Below, in pieces: positions 1 through 9,011 of a stretch of DNA of 64,000 nt. The notes under the pieces were generated by a model that had not been told where the DNA came from, made no database searches, and saw only the letters and a list, made by a program, of their open reading frames with translations. Source of the stretch: Coprenecus sp949297365 (GTDB lineage Bacteria > Bacteroidota > Bacteroidia > Bacteroidales > UBA932); the NCBI GenBank assembly GCA_963931055.1, contig OZ006987.1, forward strand, positions 2,232,001-2,296,000. The letters are read 5' to 3'. The stretch's first letter is position 1. Each line of letters starts with the position of its first letter. The position numbers and the translations under genes were made by a program.

Positions 1-863
1 AGGAGGAAAAGCAGCAGAGGCATCTCCACGCCGTTGTTGATATGGTAGATCAGCCCCATAAGCACAGCCAGTACATCTCCGATGAGAGGGCCCAGATAGG
101 GTATAATGTTTAGTATACCGGAGGCAAAAGCCACGACTATGGCCAGTCTGGGGTCTATCTTGGCGATGAATACGAGGCCGATACTGTTGAGTGTGGCGAC
201 GAACAGGGATTCAAGAGAGATACCGACGAAGTAGCGGGAGAGCAGATTGTTTATGGACTTTACGGCCCGGCGGGTTTTTTCTTCATATTTGTCCGGGACA
301 ATGGAGGACAGGGTATCGGTTATCAGGCCGTTCTCCATCAGCAGGAAGAATGCTATGAACACCACTGAGAATACGGCTATGCCGAAATTGGCGATGAACG
401 ATGCCAGCGAGACTATGATGTTGGAGAAGGTGTTGATATTTATGAATTCCTTGATGTAGTTGAACAAGTATACCTCCAGCCTGAAATCCGGCTCTACGGA
501 TGGAATGGACTTTATGATGAATTCGTTGATCTTCTCAAGCGGACCGTGTACCTGTGATCCCAGGGTGCTGAGGCTCATGTTGTTGACAAGATGCACGAAC
601 TCTCCTATCATAGGGGCCAGCAGCAGGAACAGGGACAGGCAGATGCAGATGATCATGGCCAGTGTAAGGCCTGAGGCCAGCCATCTTGGGAAATGAAAAC
701 CCTTTATCTGTATCCGGCACAGTGCTTTTACTACAGGCTTGCCGATGAGGGCTACCACTACGGCGACAGCTATATAAAGCAGGACTGTCCGGAAGTACCA
801 GCCCAGAAACAGTATGATAGCCGTTGCTCCGGCTATGATGAGGTATTTTGCCAATTTGTCCAT
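1..863 (-). CDS. AI-2E family transporter (partial, runs off left edge)
   Basis: Reading leftward from an ATG at 863, the frame stays open to the window edge. It begins MDKLAKYLIIAGATAIILFL and contains several hydrophobic segments. Near the edge it reads PYLGPLIGDVLAVLMGLIYH, which resembles the PYxGPxIG signature of the AI-2E/PerM permease family (PF01594). Members are polytopic inner-membrane proteins of about 350 residues; some export autoinducer-2 and others act as Na+/H+ antiporters, so the substrate is not assigned. About 287 residues are visible and the C-terminus is missing. It lies downstream of the RRM gene on the same strand but is separated from it by a strong hairpin terminator, so it probably has its own promoter. 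Confidence 0.8.
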   Translation of the reverse strand, partial: MDKLAKYLIIAGATAIILFLGWYFRTVLLYIAVAVVVALIGKPVVKALCRIQIKGFHFPRWLASGLTLAMIICICLSLFLLLAPMIGEFVHLVNNMSLSTLGSQVHGPLEKINEFIIKSIPSVEPDFRLEVYLFNYIKEFININTFSNIIVSLASFIANFGIAVFSVVFIAFFLLMENGLITDTLSSIVPDKYEEKTRRAVKSINNLLSRYFVGISLESLFVATLNSIGLVFIAKIDPRLAIVVAFASGILNIIPYLGPLIGDVLAVLMGLIYHINNGVEMPLLLFL

Positions 864-888
864 ATCAGAGTGTATGTCGTTACAAAAA

Positions 889-931
889 TAAAAAAGTTCC
901 GGCAGAATCCAAGTCTGTCGGAACTTTTTCA
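889..931 (-). terminator. Rho-independent terminator of the RRM gene
   Basis: A hairpin of about 15 bp (arms aaaagttccggcaga and tctgtcggaactttt) is followed on the minus strand by a T-rich run. It lies between the stop of the RRM gene at 944 and the start of the permease at 863, which fits termination of the RRM transcript. Confidence 0.75.
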
Positions 932-943
932 ACCGGTAAGGAT

Positions 944-1222
944 TTATTCTGCTGTAGTCTCTGTCGCTTCAGGCTTTGGCTGAGGCCTTTCGTTTCCGAC
1001 AGCTACGTTTATGGTACGGCCCATGTACTCAGTCCCGTTCAGGGCCTCAATGGCTTTCATGCCGTCTTCCTCAGACATCTCGACAAAACCGTAGCCTCTC
1101 GATCTTCTGGTTTCCTTGTTTACAATGATTCTGGCTGAGGATACCTCCCCAAAAGGAGTGAACAGTGAAGTCAAATCCTCTTTCCTGACTCTGTAGTTCA
1201 GGTTAGATACAAAGATATTCAT
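944..1222 (-). CDS. RRM-type RNA-binding protein
   Basis: A 92-residue protein made of one RNA-recognition motif. RNP2 is IFVSNL (residues 3-8) and RNP1 is RGYGFVEM (residues 42-49), with the usual alternating strands and helices, then a short polar tail rich in P and E. Small RRM proteins of this kind are abundant in Bacteroidota, which lack Hfq in many lineages, and some act as RNA chaperones or post-transcriptional regulators. I chose the start MNIFVSNL at 1222 rather than an upstream ATG because the domain begins there and a promoter lies 25 bp upstream. It is monocistronic, bounded by that promoter and the hairpin at 889-931. The RNA targets cannot be read from sequence. Confidence 0.9.
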   Translation of the reverse strand: MNIFVSNLNYRVRKEDLTSLFTPFGEVSSARIIVNKETRRSRGYGFVEMSEEDGMKAIEALNGTEYMGRTINVAVGNERPQPKPEATETTAE

Positions 1223-1246
1223 GTGCAGTTTGGTTATAATTCTTTG

Positions 1247-1278
1247 CAAAGTTATTAAAATTAATCCTCAAAGCAAAG
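1247..1278 (-). promoter_or_regulatory. Bacteroidota promoter for RRM gene
   Basis: On the minus strand, CTTTG (1278-1274) is followed after 19 bp by TAACTTTG (1254-1247). This matches the TTTG / TAnnTTTG pattern of primary sigma factor promoters in Bacteroides. It lies just upstream of the RRM start at 1222. Confidence 0.7.
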
Positions 1279-1307
1279 AAAATGTAATCAAACAGCGCGT
1301 CTGTATC

Positions 1308-2747
1308 TTATTCGTGCCCGTAGCTGCTGCCGTCAAAGCAGTGCGTGCATATCATCTCCTTGGGGAGTCCTATCGCGGAGACAAGATTCTCTATGGAGTT
1401 GAATTTCAGGGACGCCACATTGACTTCCTTCTTGATGTAGTCTACCATGGCAGCATATTCCGGAGTGTCGTTGCGGACGTATTTGCCCAGATTCTTGTCG
1501 TGCGCGCCCTCGTTCTTGAGTATGAAGCGGCGGGCTATCAGCTCCAGCGGCGTCCTGGACTCGGAGAAGTTGATGAACTCGCAGGGATACACCAGGGGAG
1601 GGCAGCTTATGCGCACGTGAACTTCCTTTGCCCCGTATTCGTACAGGTTGCGTACATTGTTGCGCAGCTGGGTACCGCGGACGATGGAGTCGTCACAGAA
1701 GACCGGCTTGTGGTTCCTGAGTATGGCGCCGTTCGGTATCAGCTTCATCTTGGCGACCAGGTTTCTCCGCTCCTGGCTGGTGGGGGTGAAGCTGCGGGGC
1801 CATGTGGGAGTGTATTTGACATAGCCGTTGCGGAAAGGAACGCCCTTGCCATCGGAGTATCCTATGGCCATGCAGGTACCGGAGTCGGGGATTGAGCACA
1901 CAGTATCCATTTCCGAGTCATCCTCCTTGGCCAGTTTGTAACCGAGCCTGTAGCGTACCTCGTCCACGTTGATGCCCTCGTAGGAGCTTGCGGGATATCC
2001 GTAGTAAATCCACAGGAAAGAGCATATCTGCATCTTTTTCTTGGGCCTGACTATCTGCTCATAGCCGTCCGCTGTCATCCTGACAGCCTCTCCCGGTCCG
2101 AGTATGTACTCTTCCTTGTACCCAAGGTTGGGGAACGCGCAGGTCTCTGATGTCACCGCGTGCGCCAGCTCTTTCTCCCCGCTTTCGTCCACTGCCTCTT
2201 TCCGGCCGATAATCAGCGGTGTCCTTCCATAAAGGTCTCTGCTGGCGATGATGCAGTTCTCGGTCATGATGAGGAAGGAGCATGAGCCTTTGATCTTCTG
2301 CTGTACGGACTCAATGCCTTCCTCGAACGATGCGGAGCAGGTGATGATCTGGGCTATCAGCTCAGTGGGGTTGGTCTTTCCGGAACTCAGTTCGGTAAAG
2401 TTCTTGTTCTGGGAGAGCATTTCTTTCTCCAGCGCGTCGATGTTGCAGATCTTGCCGACGGTGACGATGGCGAACCGTCCCAGATGCGAGTTGACGACTA
2501 TGGGCTGTGCGTCGGTGTCGCTGATTGCTCCTATGCCGATGTTGCCGGTGTATTTGTACAGGTCGTCCTCAAATTTCACTCTGAAATAAGAGTTTTCCAA
2601 AGAGTGGATGTCCCTTGCGAAGATGCCGTCACCGTTGTAGACGGCCATACCGCCCCTGCGGGTTCCGAGATGTGAATGGTAATCGACTCCGTAGAAGAGG
2701 TCGTTTCTGCATTTTTTTGTGGAGATGACTCCGAAAATTCCTCCCAT
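1308..2747 (-). CDS. PurF-like amidophosphoribosyltransferase paralogue with degenerate glutaminase domain
   Basis: A 479-residue protein with the two-domain layout of glutamine PRPP amidotransferase (N-terminal Ntn glutaminase, C-terminal phosphoribosyltransferase). The PRPP-binding loop CDDSIVRGT (about residues 351-359) is intact. The N-terminus reads MGGIFGVIS where active PurF has MCGI, so the nucleophilic cysteine is replaced by glycine. The usual HNG region reads TVGKICN (about 96-102) and the RYST region reads AISDTD. The Cys-rich C-terminus (ICTHCFDG) resembles the Fe-S region of the longer PurF class. I chose the start at 2747 because the 20 extra upstream residues have no family counterpart. 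It may be an ammonia-dependent or regulatory paralogue; loss of glutaminase activity is inferred from motifs. Confidence 0.75.
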   Translation of the reverse strand: MGGIFGVISTKKCRNDLFYGVDYHSHLGTRRGGMAVYNGDGIFARDIHSLENSYFRVKFEDDLYKYTGNIGIGAISDTDAQPIVVNSHLGRFAIVTVGKICNIDALEKEMLSQNKNFTELSSGKTNPTELIAQIITCSASFEEGIESVQQKIKGSCSFLIMTENCIIASRDLYGRTPLIIGRKEAVDESGEKELAHAVTSETCAFPNLGYKEEYILGPGEAVRMTADGYEQIVRPKKKMQICSFLWIYYGYPASSYEGINVDEVRYRLGYKLAKEDDSEMDTVCSIPDSGTCMAIGYSDGKGVPFRNGYVKYTPTWPRSFTPTSQERRNLVAKMKLIPNGAILRNHKPVFCDDSIVRGTQLRNNVRNLYEYGAKEVHVRISCPPLVYPCEFINFSESRTPLELIARRFILKNEGAHDKNLGKYVRNDTPEYAAMVDYIKKEVNVASLKFNSIENLVSAIGLPKEMICTHCFDGSSYGHE

Positions 2748-2835
2748 AGATGTGCGTGTTGTTAGATTGTGTCCGCAAATATACCGCGTTTCCGGGACTT
2801 TGCGCAATAAAAATTTATGTTTTTTGTAAGTCGGA

Positions 2836-4218
2836 TTATAAGTTGCTGATAGTGGCGTTTATGCGTATGAAAAGCTCTATGGACAGCTCCAGGAGGCGGC
2901 CTGGAAGTGAAAGTATGACGTTGGCGGTATCCTGAATAATCAGGACTGCAGGTATGAGCAGCATCGCGATGCTCACTATCGGGGAACAGAGCAGGTTGGC
3001 CAGCAGGGAGTAGAACGCGAATGTCCCGAAGTGCAGCAGGATTATAGGAGCGGTGGTCGCCTGGCAGGCGATGGTCATGGCGCAGGCGTCGGCGATCCGT
3101 CCCGATATTCTGTTCCGGGTCTTTACTATGGCCCGCAGGTGGGGAAATATCAGGAAGATCGCGGTCATCGCCGCATAGGATAGCTGGAAGCTGATCCCTG
3201 ACGGTGCGGACTGGTCTGCTACGGTGATGATGATTGCGCTTAGAGACAGCGCATTAAGGCCGTTGCGCCGTCTGCCTGCCAGGACTCCGGCCTCATAGAC
3301 GCTGAACATTACGGCCGCTCTGAGTATTGACACGCCGCATCCGGTGAATATGGTGAAAGCCCATAAGGCCGCGATGATGACAGTGGAACGGATGCGTTTG
3401 GCCGTCGGGGAGTTCCCGATCAGTGCAAACAGCTTCAGCAGCAGGCCGTAGAGCAGCCCCAGATGCATTCCTGACAGGGCAAGCAGATGAATTGCACCGC
3501 TCTGCCGGAAACTTTCCTCTATTCCGGCTGGTATCTCGTCCTGATATCCGTATGCCAGGGCTTTCACTACAGCGCGTATTCGGGCCATATCTTCGGAAGG
3601 CATGGCGGAGTCAACGGCAGCGGAGAATTTCCATCTCAGCCTTGCCGGAAGCGTCCGCAGAGGGGGAGTGCCGTTCTTCAGAACTTCCAGGGAGGAGTTT
3701 CTTCCGAAAAAGCAGGTGTAGAAGACACCCCTCTCTTCCATATATCTCCGGTAATCGAAATCCCCGGTGAAATTTTCCACTCTGGAACATCTTACGGTGG
3801 CATTCACAGTGTCTCCGGGCATCCATACCGTCGTGTCCGGGATATTATATATAATGGTGTTCTCGTTTCCCAGGGACAATTCCAGAAATGGTCTGCCGGA
3901 TGAGGACCGCCCTCCGTCGGTGATGATGCCCCGGATGCGGATGCTCCGGCAGTCTCTCAGCCTCGAGCTCCGCACGTCGGGGCGCATTGTCTCCATGCAG
4001 GAGTATCCCGAGACTCCCAGCATATAGAAAACCAGGATGCTCAGCCGGGGATATTTTATGCAGGGAAGCAGCATCACAGCTGAAAGAGCTGTCGTGGAGA
4101 GGACTATGGCCGCCGGTATCCATGAGCCGGCAGGGCAGCCGCTGCATAGACGGACCGCCGTCAGATTGCCTGCGACGAAGAGCGTCGCCGCCGTAAAAAG
4201 AAACATCTCCCTCCTCAT
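2836..4218 (-). CDS. ComEC/Rec2-family competence protein, short form
   Basis: A 460-residue polytopic membrane protein. The N-terminal third carries hydrophobic segments and an OB-like region (around SIRIRGIITDGG). The central part carries the Competence domain signature (SGAIHLLALSGMHLGLLYGL, then FTGCGVSILRAAVMFSVYEAG). ComEC forms the inner-membrane channel for DNA uptake. Many homologues are 650-800 residues and end in a metallo-beta-lactamase-like nuclease domain; this one stops right after the transmembrane domain, so that domain is absent here. It lies 89 bp upstream of the PurF-like gene on the same strand and may share its transcript. Function in transformation is inferred from family only. 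Confidence 0.85.
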   Translation of the reverse strand: MRREMFLFTAATLFVAGNLTAVRLCSGCPAGSWIPAAIVLSTTALSAVMLLPCIKYPRLSILVFYMLGVSGYSCMETMRPDVRSSRLRDCRSIRIRGIITDGGRSSSGRPFLELSLGNENTIIYNIPDTTVWMPGDTVNATVRCSRVENFTGDFDYRRYMEERGVFYTCFFGRNSSLEVLKNGTPPLRTLPARLRWKFSAAVDSAMPSEDMARIRAVVKALAYGYQDEIPAGIEESFRQSGAIHLLALSGMHLGLLYGLLLKLFALIGNSPTAKRIRSTVIIAALWAFTIFTGCGVSILRAAVMFSVYEAGVLAGRRRNGLNALSLSAIIITVADQSAPSGISFQLSYAAMTAIFLIFPHLRAIVKTRNRISGRIADACAMTIACQATTAPIILLHFGTFAFYSLLANLLCSPIVSIAMLLIPAVLIIQDTANVILSLPGRLLELSIELFIRINATISNL

Positions 4219-4261
4219 GCTTTCTGCACATTTTCAGTATTTGACTGCAAGGTAATAATTG

Positions 4262-4294
4262 TTTAGGGAAATTCCTATTTTATGTATAACTTTG
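4262..4294 (+). promoter_or_regulatory. Probable promoter for ackA-ptb-buk
   Basis: TAACTTTG at 4287-4294 matches the Bacteroidota -7 consensus TAnnTTTG. The -33 element is weak (TTTAG at 4262-4266, spacing 20). It lies 37 bp upstream of the ackA start. Confidence 0.5.
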
Positions 4295-4331
4295 CAGGAT
4301 TGTTGGAACAATTTTAACAAATAAAAATATT

Positions 4332-5540
4332 ATGATAGTATTGGTAATCAACTGCGGAAGCTCATCGCTGAAGTATCAGGTCCTCGACATGAGGAGCGAC
4401 AACGACTACACTCTTCTGGCCAAGGGCCTTGTGGAGAGAATAGGACTGGAAATGGGTGAGGTGACACACCGCCCTTCAGGCAAGGACAAACTGGTCATCT
4501 CCAAGCCTGTCCCCGATCATACGGAAGGTATCAAGTCAGTCCTGGGGCTTCTGACGGATCCCGGGCACGGAGTCCTGAAGTCTCTCGACCAGATAGAGGC
4601 CGTAGGTCACAGGGTCGCCCACGGCGGCGAGCTGTTCCCGGAATCCTGCGTGGTAGACGACAAGGTGATGGAGGGCATCAGGAGCCTGTGCGAACTGGCC
4701 CCCCTGCACAATCCAGCCAATCTGCTCGGCATAGAGGCAGTGAAGAAGTTGCTGCCCCAGGTGCCTCAGGTGGCGGTGTTCGATACATCGTTCCATCAGA
4801 CCATGCCTGACTATGCATATATGTACGCTATCCCGTATGAGTGCTATGAGAAACTTCATGTGCGCCGTTACGGATTCCACGGTACCAGTCACAAGTTCGT
4901 GGCTCACAGAGCCTGTGAGTTTCTCGGCATGGATATCGCCAATTCAAAAATAGTGACCTGCCATCTCGGTAACGGCGGCTCGGTGACAGCTGTGCTCAAC
5001 GGCAAGTCGGTAGACACATCCATGGGATTCACTCCAGTGGAGGGCGTTGTGATGGGAACCCGCTGCGGCAATATCGACGCCGGTGCAGTGACTTACCTGC
5101 AGAGCAAGCTGGGACTGGACGTGGACGGCATCACCAAGCTGCTGAACAAGAAGAGCGGCTTTCTGGGTGTGTCCGGAGTCTCCTCGGACTGCCGCGACAT
5201 AGTAAGTGCCTATGAGAACGGCAACTACAGGGCAGGTCTCTCTCTTAACATGTTCTATCACAGTGTACGTAAGTATATCGGTGCCTACAGCGCTGTCATG
5301 GGTGGCCTGGACGTTATCGTCTTTACCGGCGGTATCGGCGAGAATGACTGTGAGGCCCGCAGGGAAATATGCTCGACCCTCGGCTTCCTGGGAGTAGACT
5401 TCGACGAGGCTGCCAACAAGGGTGTGCGCGGAGAGGACAAGCTCCTTACCAAGGCGGACTCCAGGGTGAAGGTACTGACTCTCTCCACCAATGAGGAGCT
5501 GGTGATAGCCCGTGATACCATGAATCTTACACGCAAATAA
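4332..5540 (+). CDS. ackA: Acetate kinase
   Basis: A 402-residue protein of full family length. It starts MIVLVINCGSSSLKYQV (the N-x-G-S-S-S-x-K phosphate motif) and contains VGHRVAHGGE, RRYGFHGTSHKF, CHLGNGGS and FTGGIGEND, all acetokinase signatures. It catalyses reversible transfer of phosphate between ATP and acetate, normally forming ATP from acetyl phosphate in fermentation. It is the first gene of a three-gene unit with ptb (23 bp downstream) and buk. The usual partner pta is not beside it; instead a phosphotransbutyrylase follows. ATG at 4332 is the only start that keeps the N-terminal motif. Confidence 0.97.
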   Translation: MIVLVINCGSSSLKYQVLDMRSDNDYTLLAKGLVERIGLEMGEVTHRPSGKDKLVISKPVPDHTEGIKSVLGLLTDPGHGVLKSLDQIEAVGHRVAHGGELFPESCVVDDKVMEGIRSLCELAPLHNPANLLGIEAVKKLLPQVPQVAVFDTSFHQTMPDYAYMYAIPYECYEKLHVRRYGFHGTSHKFVAHRACEFLGMDIANSKIVTCHLGNGGSVTAVLNGKSVDTSMGFTPVEGVVMGTRCGNIDAGAVTYLQSKLGLDVDGITKLLNKKSGFLGVSGVSSDCRDIVSAYENGNYRAGLSLNMFYHSVRKYIGAYSAVMGGLDVIVFTGGIGENDCEARREICSTLGFLGVDFDEAANKGVRGEDKLLTKADSRVKVLTLSTNEELVIARDTMNLTRK

Positions 5541-5563
5541 CAAAATATCAACCTTATAAAATC

Positions 5564-6469
5564 ATGATTACAAATTTTGAACAGATTTACGAACTTCTTC
5601 GTTCGAAGACCAGAAAGCGTCTGATTGCGGCCTGGGCCGTAGATGACCACACTATCACAGCAGCCTACAAGGCAGTGCAGCTCGGTATCGTAGATGCAAC
5701 CCTCGTAGGTGATGTGAACATGATTAAGAAAGTATGCGAGGCCGAGAAGATAGACCCCACCGTATTTACCATCATCAACAATGACAATGAACTGGCCTCC
5801 ATCGCACAGGCAGTCCTTATGGTGCGTGAGGGACAGGGCGACATCCTGATGAAGGGTCTCTGCTCTACTGACAAGTACATGAGGGGTATCCTCAACAAGG
5901 AAAAAGGTCTGCTTCCTCCCAAGGCCGTTCTCAGCCACGTGTGCGTGCTGTCCAACCCCAATTACCACAAGCTCGTTGTCCTCGGTGACATGGCCGTGAT
6001 ACCTCTTCCTGATCTCAATCAGAAAGTCGCTATCGTAAAATATCTGGTCAACACCGCCAAGGCTCTTCAGATCGAGAAACCGAAGGTTGCCCTGCTCGCA
6101 GCTACCGAGCAGATGCTACCCGGTATGCAGGCCTGCGTGGATGCAGCCATCATCTCCAAGATGATTGACCGCGGACAGATTCCCGGATGCGTAGGCGACG
6201 GCCCTCTCGCCCTCGACGTGGCCATCTCCAAGGAGGCCGTCGAGATCAAGAAGCTCGTCAGCCCCGTGGCCGGCGACGCAGACTGTCTCCTCTTCCCCAA
6301 CATCGAATCAGCCAACACATTCTACAAGGTCAACTCTCAGCTCTGCAAGGGCGTGAAACAGGCTGCCATCGTAGCCGGAGCCATGGCGCCCTGCGTGCTC
6401 TCAAGCCGTGCCGACAGCATAGAGACCAAGTTGAACTCCATTGCCCTCGCGGCCTTAACAGCTAAATAG
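5564..6469 (+). CDS. ptb: Phosphate butyryltransferase
   Basis: A 301-residue member of the PTA/PTB phosphotransacylase family. Its length matches phosphotransbutyrylase rather than the longer phosphotransacetylases with extra N-terminal domains. Recognisable segments include AWAVDDHTITAAYKAVQLG near the N-terminus and the C-terminal NIESANTFYKVNSQL / AGAMAPCVLSSRADS, which is typical of the acyl-CoA/phosphate site. It exchanges CoA for phosphate on butyryl-CoA or branched acyl-CoAs, giving the acyl phosphate used by butyrate kinase. It is followed 8 bp later by buk, so the two are almost certainly co-expressed. Acyl-chain specificity, including possible use of acetyl-CoA to feed AckA, is not visible from sequence. 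Confidence 0.92.
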   Translation: MITNFEQIYELLRSKTRKRLIAAWAVDDHTITAAYKAVQLGIVDATLVGDVNMIKKVCEAEKIDPTVFTIINNDNELASIAQAVLMVREGQGDILMKGLCSTDKYMRGILNKEKGLLPPKAVLSHVCVLSNPNYHKLVVLGDMAVIPLPDLNQKVAIVKYLVNTAKALQIEKPKVALLAATEQMLPGMQACVDAAIISKMIDRGQIPGCVGDGPLALDVAISKEAVEIKKLVSPVAGDADCLLFPNIESANTFYKVNSQLCKGVKQAAIVAGAMAPCVLSSRADSIETKLNSIALAALTAK

Positions 6470-6477
6470 TCCCGGGC

Positions 6478-7545
6478 ATGGCGTATATATTGGCAATCAA
6501 CCCCGGTTCGACATCGACCAAGATATCGCTCTTTGACGGGGCCAAGGAAGTCTTTACCAAGACACTCAGACACTCTGCGGAGGAAATCTCCAAGTACGAG
6601 AACGTCATCGACCAGTTCAAGTTCCGTGAGGAGACCATCGTCAAGGCTCTTGAGGACAATGGCGTAAAGCTTGAGGACATCAAGGTGATAGTGGGCCGCG
6701 GCGGTCTGCTCAGACCCATCCCCTCGGGTGTCTATGAGGTCAATGAGGCTATGCTGAAGGATCTCAGCTCTGCCTGCTACGGCGAGCACGCCAGCAACCT
6801 CGGCGGTATCATAGCCAACGAGCTTGCTTCCAGAATCAAGGGTTGCAAGGCGTATATCGCCGACCCAGTGGTGGTGGACGAGCTCTGCGACGTTGCGCGT
6901 ATCGGCGGTCATCCCATGTTTCCCAGGATATCCATCTTCCATGCCCTGAACCATAAGGCCATCGCGAAGATGTATGCCCGTGAGATAGGAAAGGAGTACG
7001 GTGATCTCAACCTGGTCGTAGTCCACATGGGCGGCGGCGTGTCTGTTGCGGCTCACAGCAAGGGCAAGGTGGTGGACGTGAACAATGCCCTCTACGGAGA
7101 AGGTCCTTTCAGCCCCGAGCGTACAGGCGGTATCGCGGCCATGCAGCTGGCTGATGCCTGCTACAGCGGCAAGTATACGCTGGCCGAGATGAAGAAGATC
7201 ATCTCCGGCAAAGGCGGTGTGGTGGCCCACCTCGGTACCAATTCCTTCAAGGAGGTCGAGGACCGCGTGGCGGCAGGTGACAAGGATGCCAAGCTCATAG
7301 CCGACGCATTCATATACAACGTGGCCAAGGCTATCGGCGGTATGGCAGCGGCCCTTTCCGGAAAGGTGGACGCCATCCTGCTTACAGGTGGCATCGCTTA
7401 CGGCAAGGAGATGATGCAGCAGCTGGCTGATATGGTGTCGTTCATCGCTCCGGTGAAGGTATATCCCGGAGAGGATGAGATGGCTGCGCTTGCCGGCAAT
7501 GCCCTCGCCGTGATGGAAGGACGCGAGGAAGTCAAGACATACTAA
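6478..7545 (+). CDS. buk: Butyrate kinase
   Basis: A 355-residue ASKHA-fold acyl kinase. It starts MAYILAINPGSTSTKISLFDG and contains GRGGLLRPIPSGVYEVNEAM, HMGGGVSVAAH and LTGGIAYGKEMM, the butyrate kinase versions of the acetokinase motifs. It makes ATP from butyryl (or isobutyryl/isovaleryl) phosphate supplied by Ptb. The start ATG at 6478 follows the ptb stop by 8 bp. The gene converges on cstA: its stop overlaps the cstA stop by 4 bp, leaving no room for a separate terminator. Confidence 0.95.
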   Translation: MAYILAINPGSTSTKISLFDGAKEVFTKTLRHSAEEISKYENVIDQFKFREETIVKALEDNGVKLEDIKVIVGRGGLLRPIPSGVYEVNEAMLKDLSSACYGEHASNLGGIIANELASRIKGCKAYIADPVVVDELCDVARIGGHPMFPRISIFHALNHKAIAKMYAREIGKEYGDLNLVVVHMGGGVSVAAHSKGKVVDVNNALYGEGPFSPERTGGIAAMQLADACYSGKYTLAEMKKIISGKGGVVAHLGTNSFKEVEDRVAAGDKDAKLIADAFIYNVAKAIGGMAAALSGKVDAILLTGGIAYGKEMMQQLADMVSFIAPVKVYPGEDEMAALAGNALAVMEGREEVKTY

Positions 7546-8987
7546 GTTCTTCCGGGGCGTATCTTCCGGGCCCTTATAAGGAAGAATATAAACAGACCTA
7601 AGGCAGCGGCTGTTCCTGTCAGGTAACTTACAGTTGCCGGCAAGAACAGCCCTCCTACATTATAGGGGGCTATCATGAAGTAGCATACGCAGACAAATGT
7701 CAGGAAGGTGGCCGGAATGGACATGATAAGGTGGTTCTTGCGGTTGTGAACCAAGTAGGCCGCTGCGGTCCACAGCACGACTGTGGCCAGCACCTGATTG
7801 CCTATGCCGACGTATTTCCAGATGGTGGAGAAATCCACCTTGCAGAGGATAAATGCAACCACGAAGATGGGAACGGCTATGATGAGGCGGTTGCGCATGG
7901 GTTTCTGGTTGAACTTAAGTGCGTCGCCGATGGTGAGTCTCAGGCTGCGGAAGGCTGTGTCGCCGGAGGTGATGGGGCATACGACTACGCCGAGAATCGC
8001 TATGACGGCTCCGACCTGACCCAGCCACGACTGGCAGATCTCGTCTACCATGATGGCCGGAGTCTTGCCTGCGTCGGCCGCGGCGTTGAGGCCCTCGGGT
8101 CCTCCGAAGTAGGCTATGGCGGCTGTAGCCCATATCATGGCCACTATGCCTTCGGCTATCATCGCTCCGTAGAATATGGGCCTGCCGTATTTCTCGTCAG
8201 TGATACAGCGGGCCATGATGGGACTCTGGGTGGAGTGGAAGCCTGAGATGGCTCCGCACGAGATGACTACAAAGAGCATCGGGATGAGGATGTTGGTCTC
8301 CGGGTTGGTGTGGAAGTTCCGGAAACTGTCCGCTGTCAGCTCAGTCAGCTGCAGGTCGCCGGAGAATCCCTTTACGAGCAGGGCTCCGGCTATGGCTATG
8401 GCCATGAAGAGCAGGACGGCTCCGAAAATGGGATAGAGCTTGCCGATGATCTTGTCCACCGGGAGCAGGGTTGCCACTATGTAGTACGCGAATACGATGT
8501 AGAGCCAGATGCGCTTGTCCCAGCCGGTGAGGGTGTGCAGCAGGTCTGCCGGGCCGGTGACGAAAGAGACTCCGACGGCAATCAGTATGAAGGCCGAGAA
8601 GACAACGAGAAACTTCTTGACGCCCGGACCGAGGTATTTGCCGACCATGTCAGGCAGGCTCATGCCGTCATTGCGTACCGACAGCATACCTGAGAAAAAG
8701 TCGTGTGCAGCACCCATGAATATACAGCCTACGACTATCCAGATGTAGGCCACCGGACCGTAGGCCGCGCCGAGGATGGCTCCGAAGATGGGACCGAGGC
8801 CGGCTATGTTGAGGAACTGTATGATGAAGATCCTCCAGGGCTTCATCTCCTGGTAGTCCACGCCGTCGGCCAGCCTTTTGGCCGGGGTGGGACGGGCAGA
8901 TGAGACTCCAAAAAATCTTTCCACGAACTTTCCGTAAGTGAAGTAGCCTATGATCAGGGCTGCGAGACATGCGATAAAAGTAATCAT
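7542..8987 (-). CDS. cstA: Carbon starvation protein A (CstA-type permease)
   Basis: A 481-residue multi-spanning membrane protein with family landmarks: RPTPAKRLADGVDYQEMKPW after the first helix, FLNIAGLGPIFGAILGAAYG, GCIFMGAAHDFFSGMLSVRN, GFHSTQSPIMARCI and CPITSGDTAFRSLRL. CstA proteins take up peptides or pyruvate and are induced in carbon limitation in enterobacteria. This is the short form of about 480 residues found in Bacteroidota. It is divergent from the MATE gene, with a -7 box on its own strand at 9012-9019, and convergent with buk. Which substrate it carries here is not determinable. Confidence 0.92.
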   Translation of the reverse strand: MITFIACLAALIIGYFTYGKFVERFFGVSSARPTPAKRLADGVDYQEMKPWRIFIIQFLNIAGLGPIFGAILGAAYGPVAYIWIVVGCIFMGAAHDFFSGMLSVRNDGMSLPDMVGKYLGPGVKKFLVVFSAFILIAVGVSFVTGPADLLHTLTGWDKRIWLYIVFAYYIVATLLPVDKIIGKLYPIFGAVLLFMAIAIAGALLVKGFSGDLQLTELTADSFRNFHTNPETNILIPMLFVVISCGAISGFHSTQSPIMARCITDEKYGRPIFYGAMIAEGIVAMIWATAAIAYFGGPEGLNAAADAGKTPAIMVDEICQSWLGQVGAVIAILGVVVCPITSGDTAFRSLRLTIGDALKFNQKPMRNRLIIAVPIFVVAFILCKVDFSTIWKYVGIGNQVLATVVLWTAAAYLVHNRKNHLIMSIPATFLTFVCVCYFMIAPYNVGGLFLPATVSYLTGTAAALGLFIFFLIRARKIRPGRT

Positions 8988-9011
8988 CGGTTAAGGAATT
9001 AAAAAACGGAG

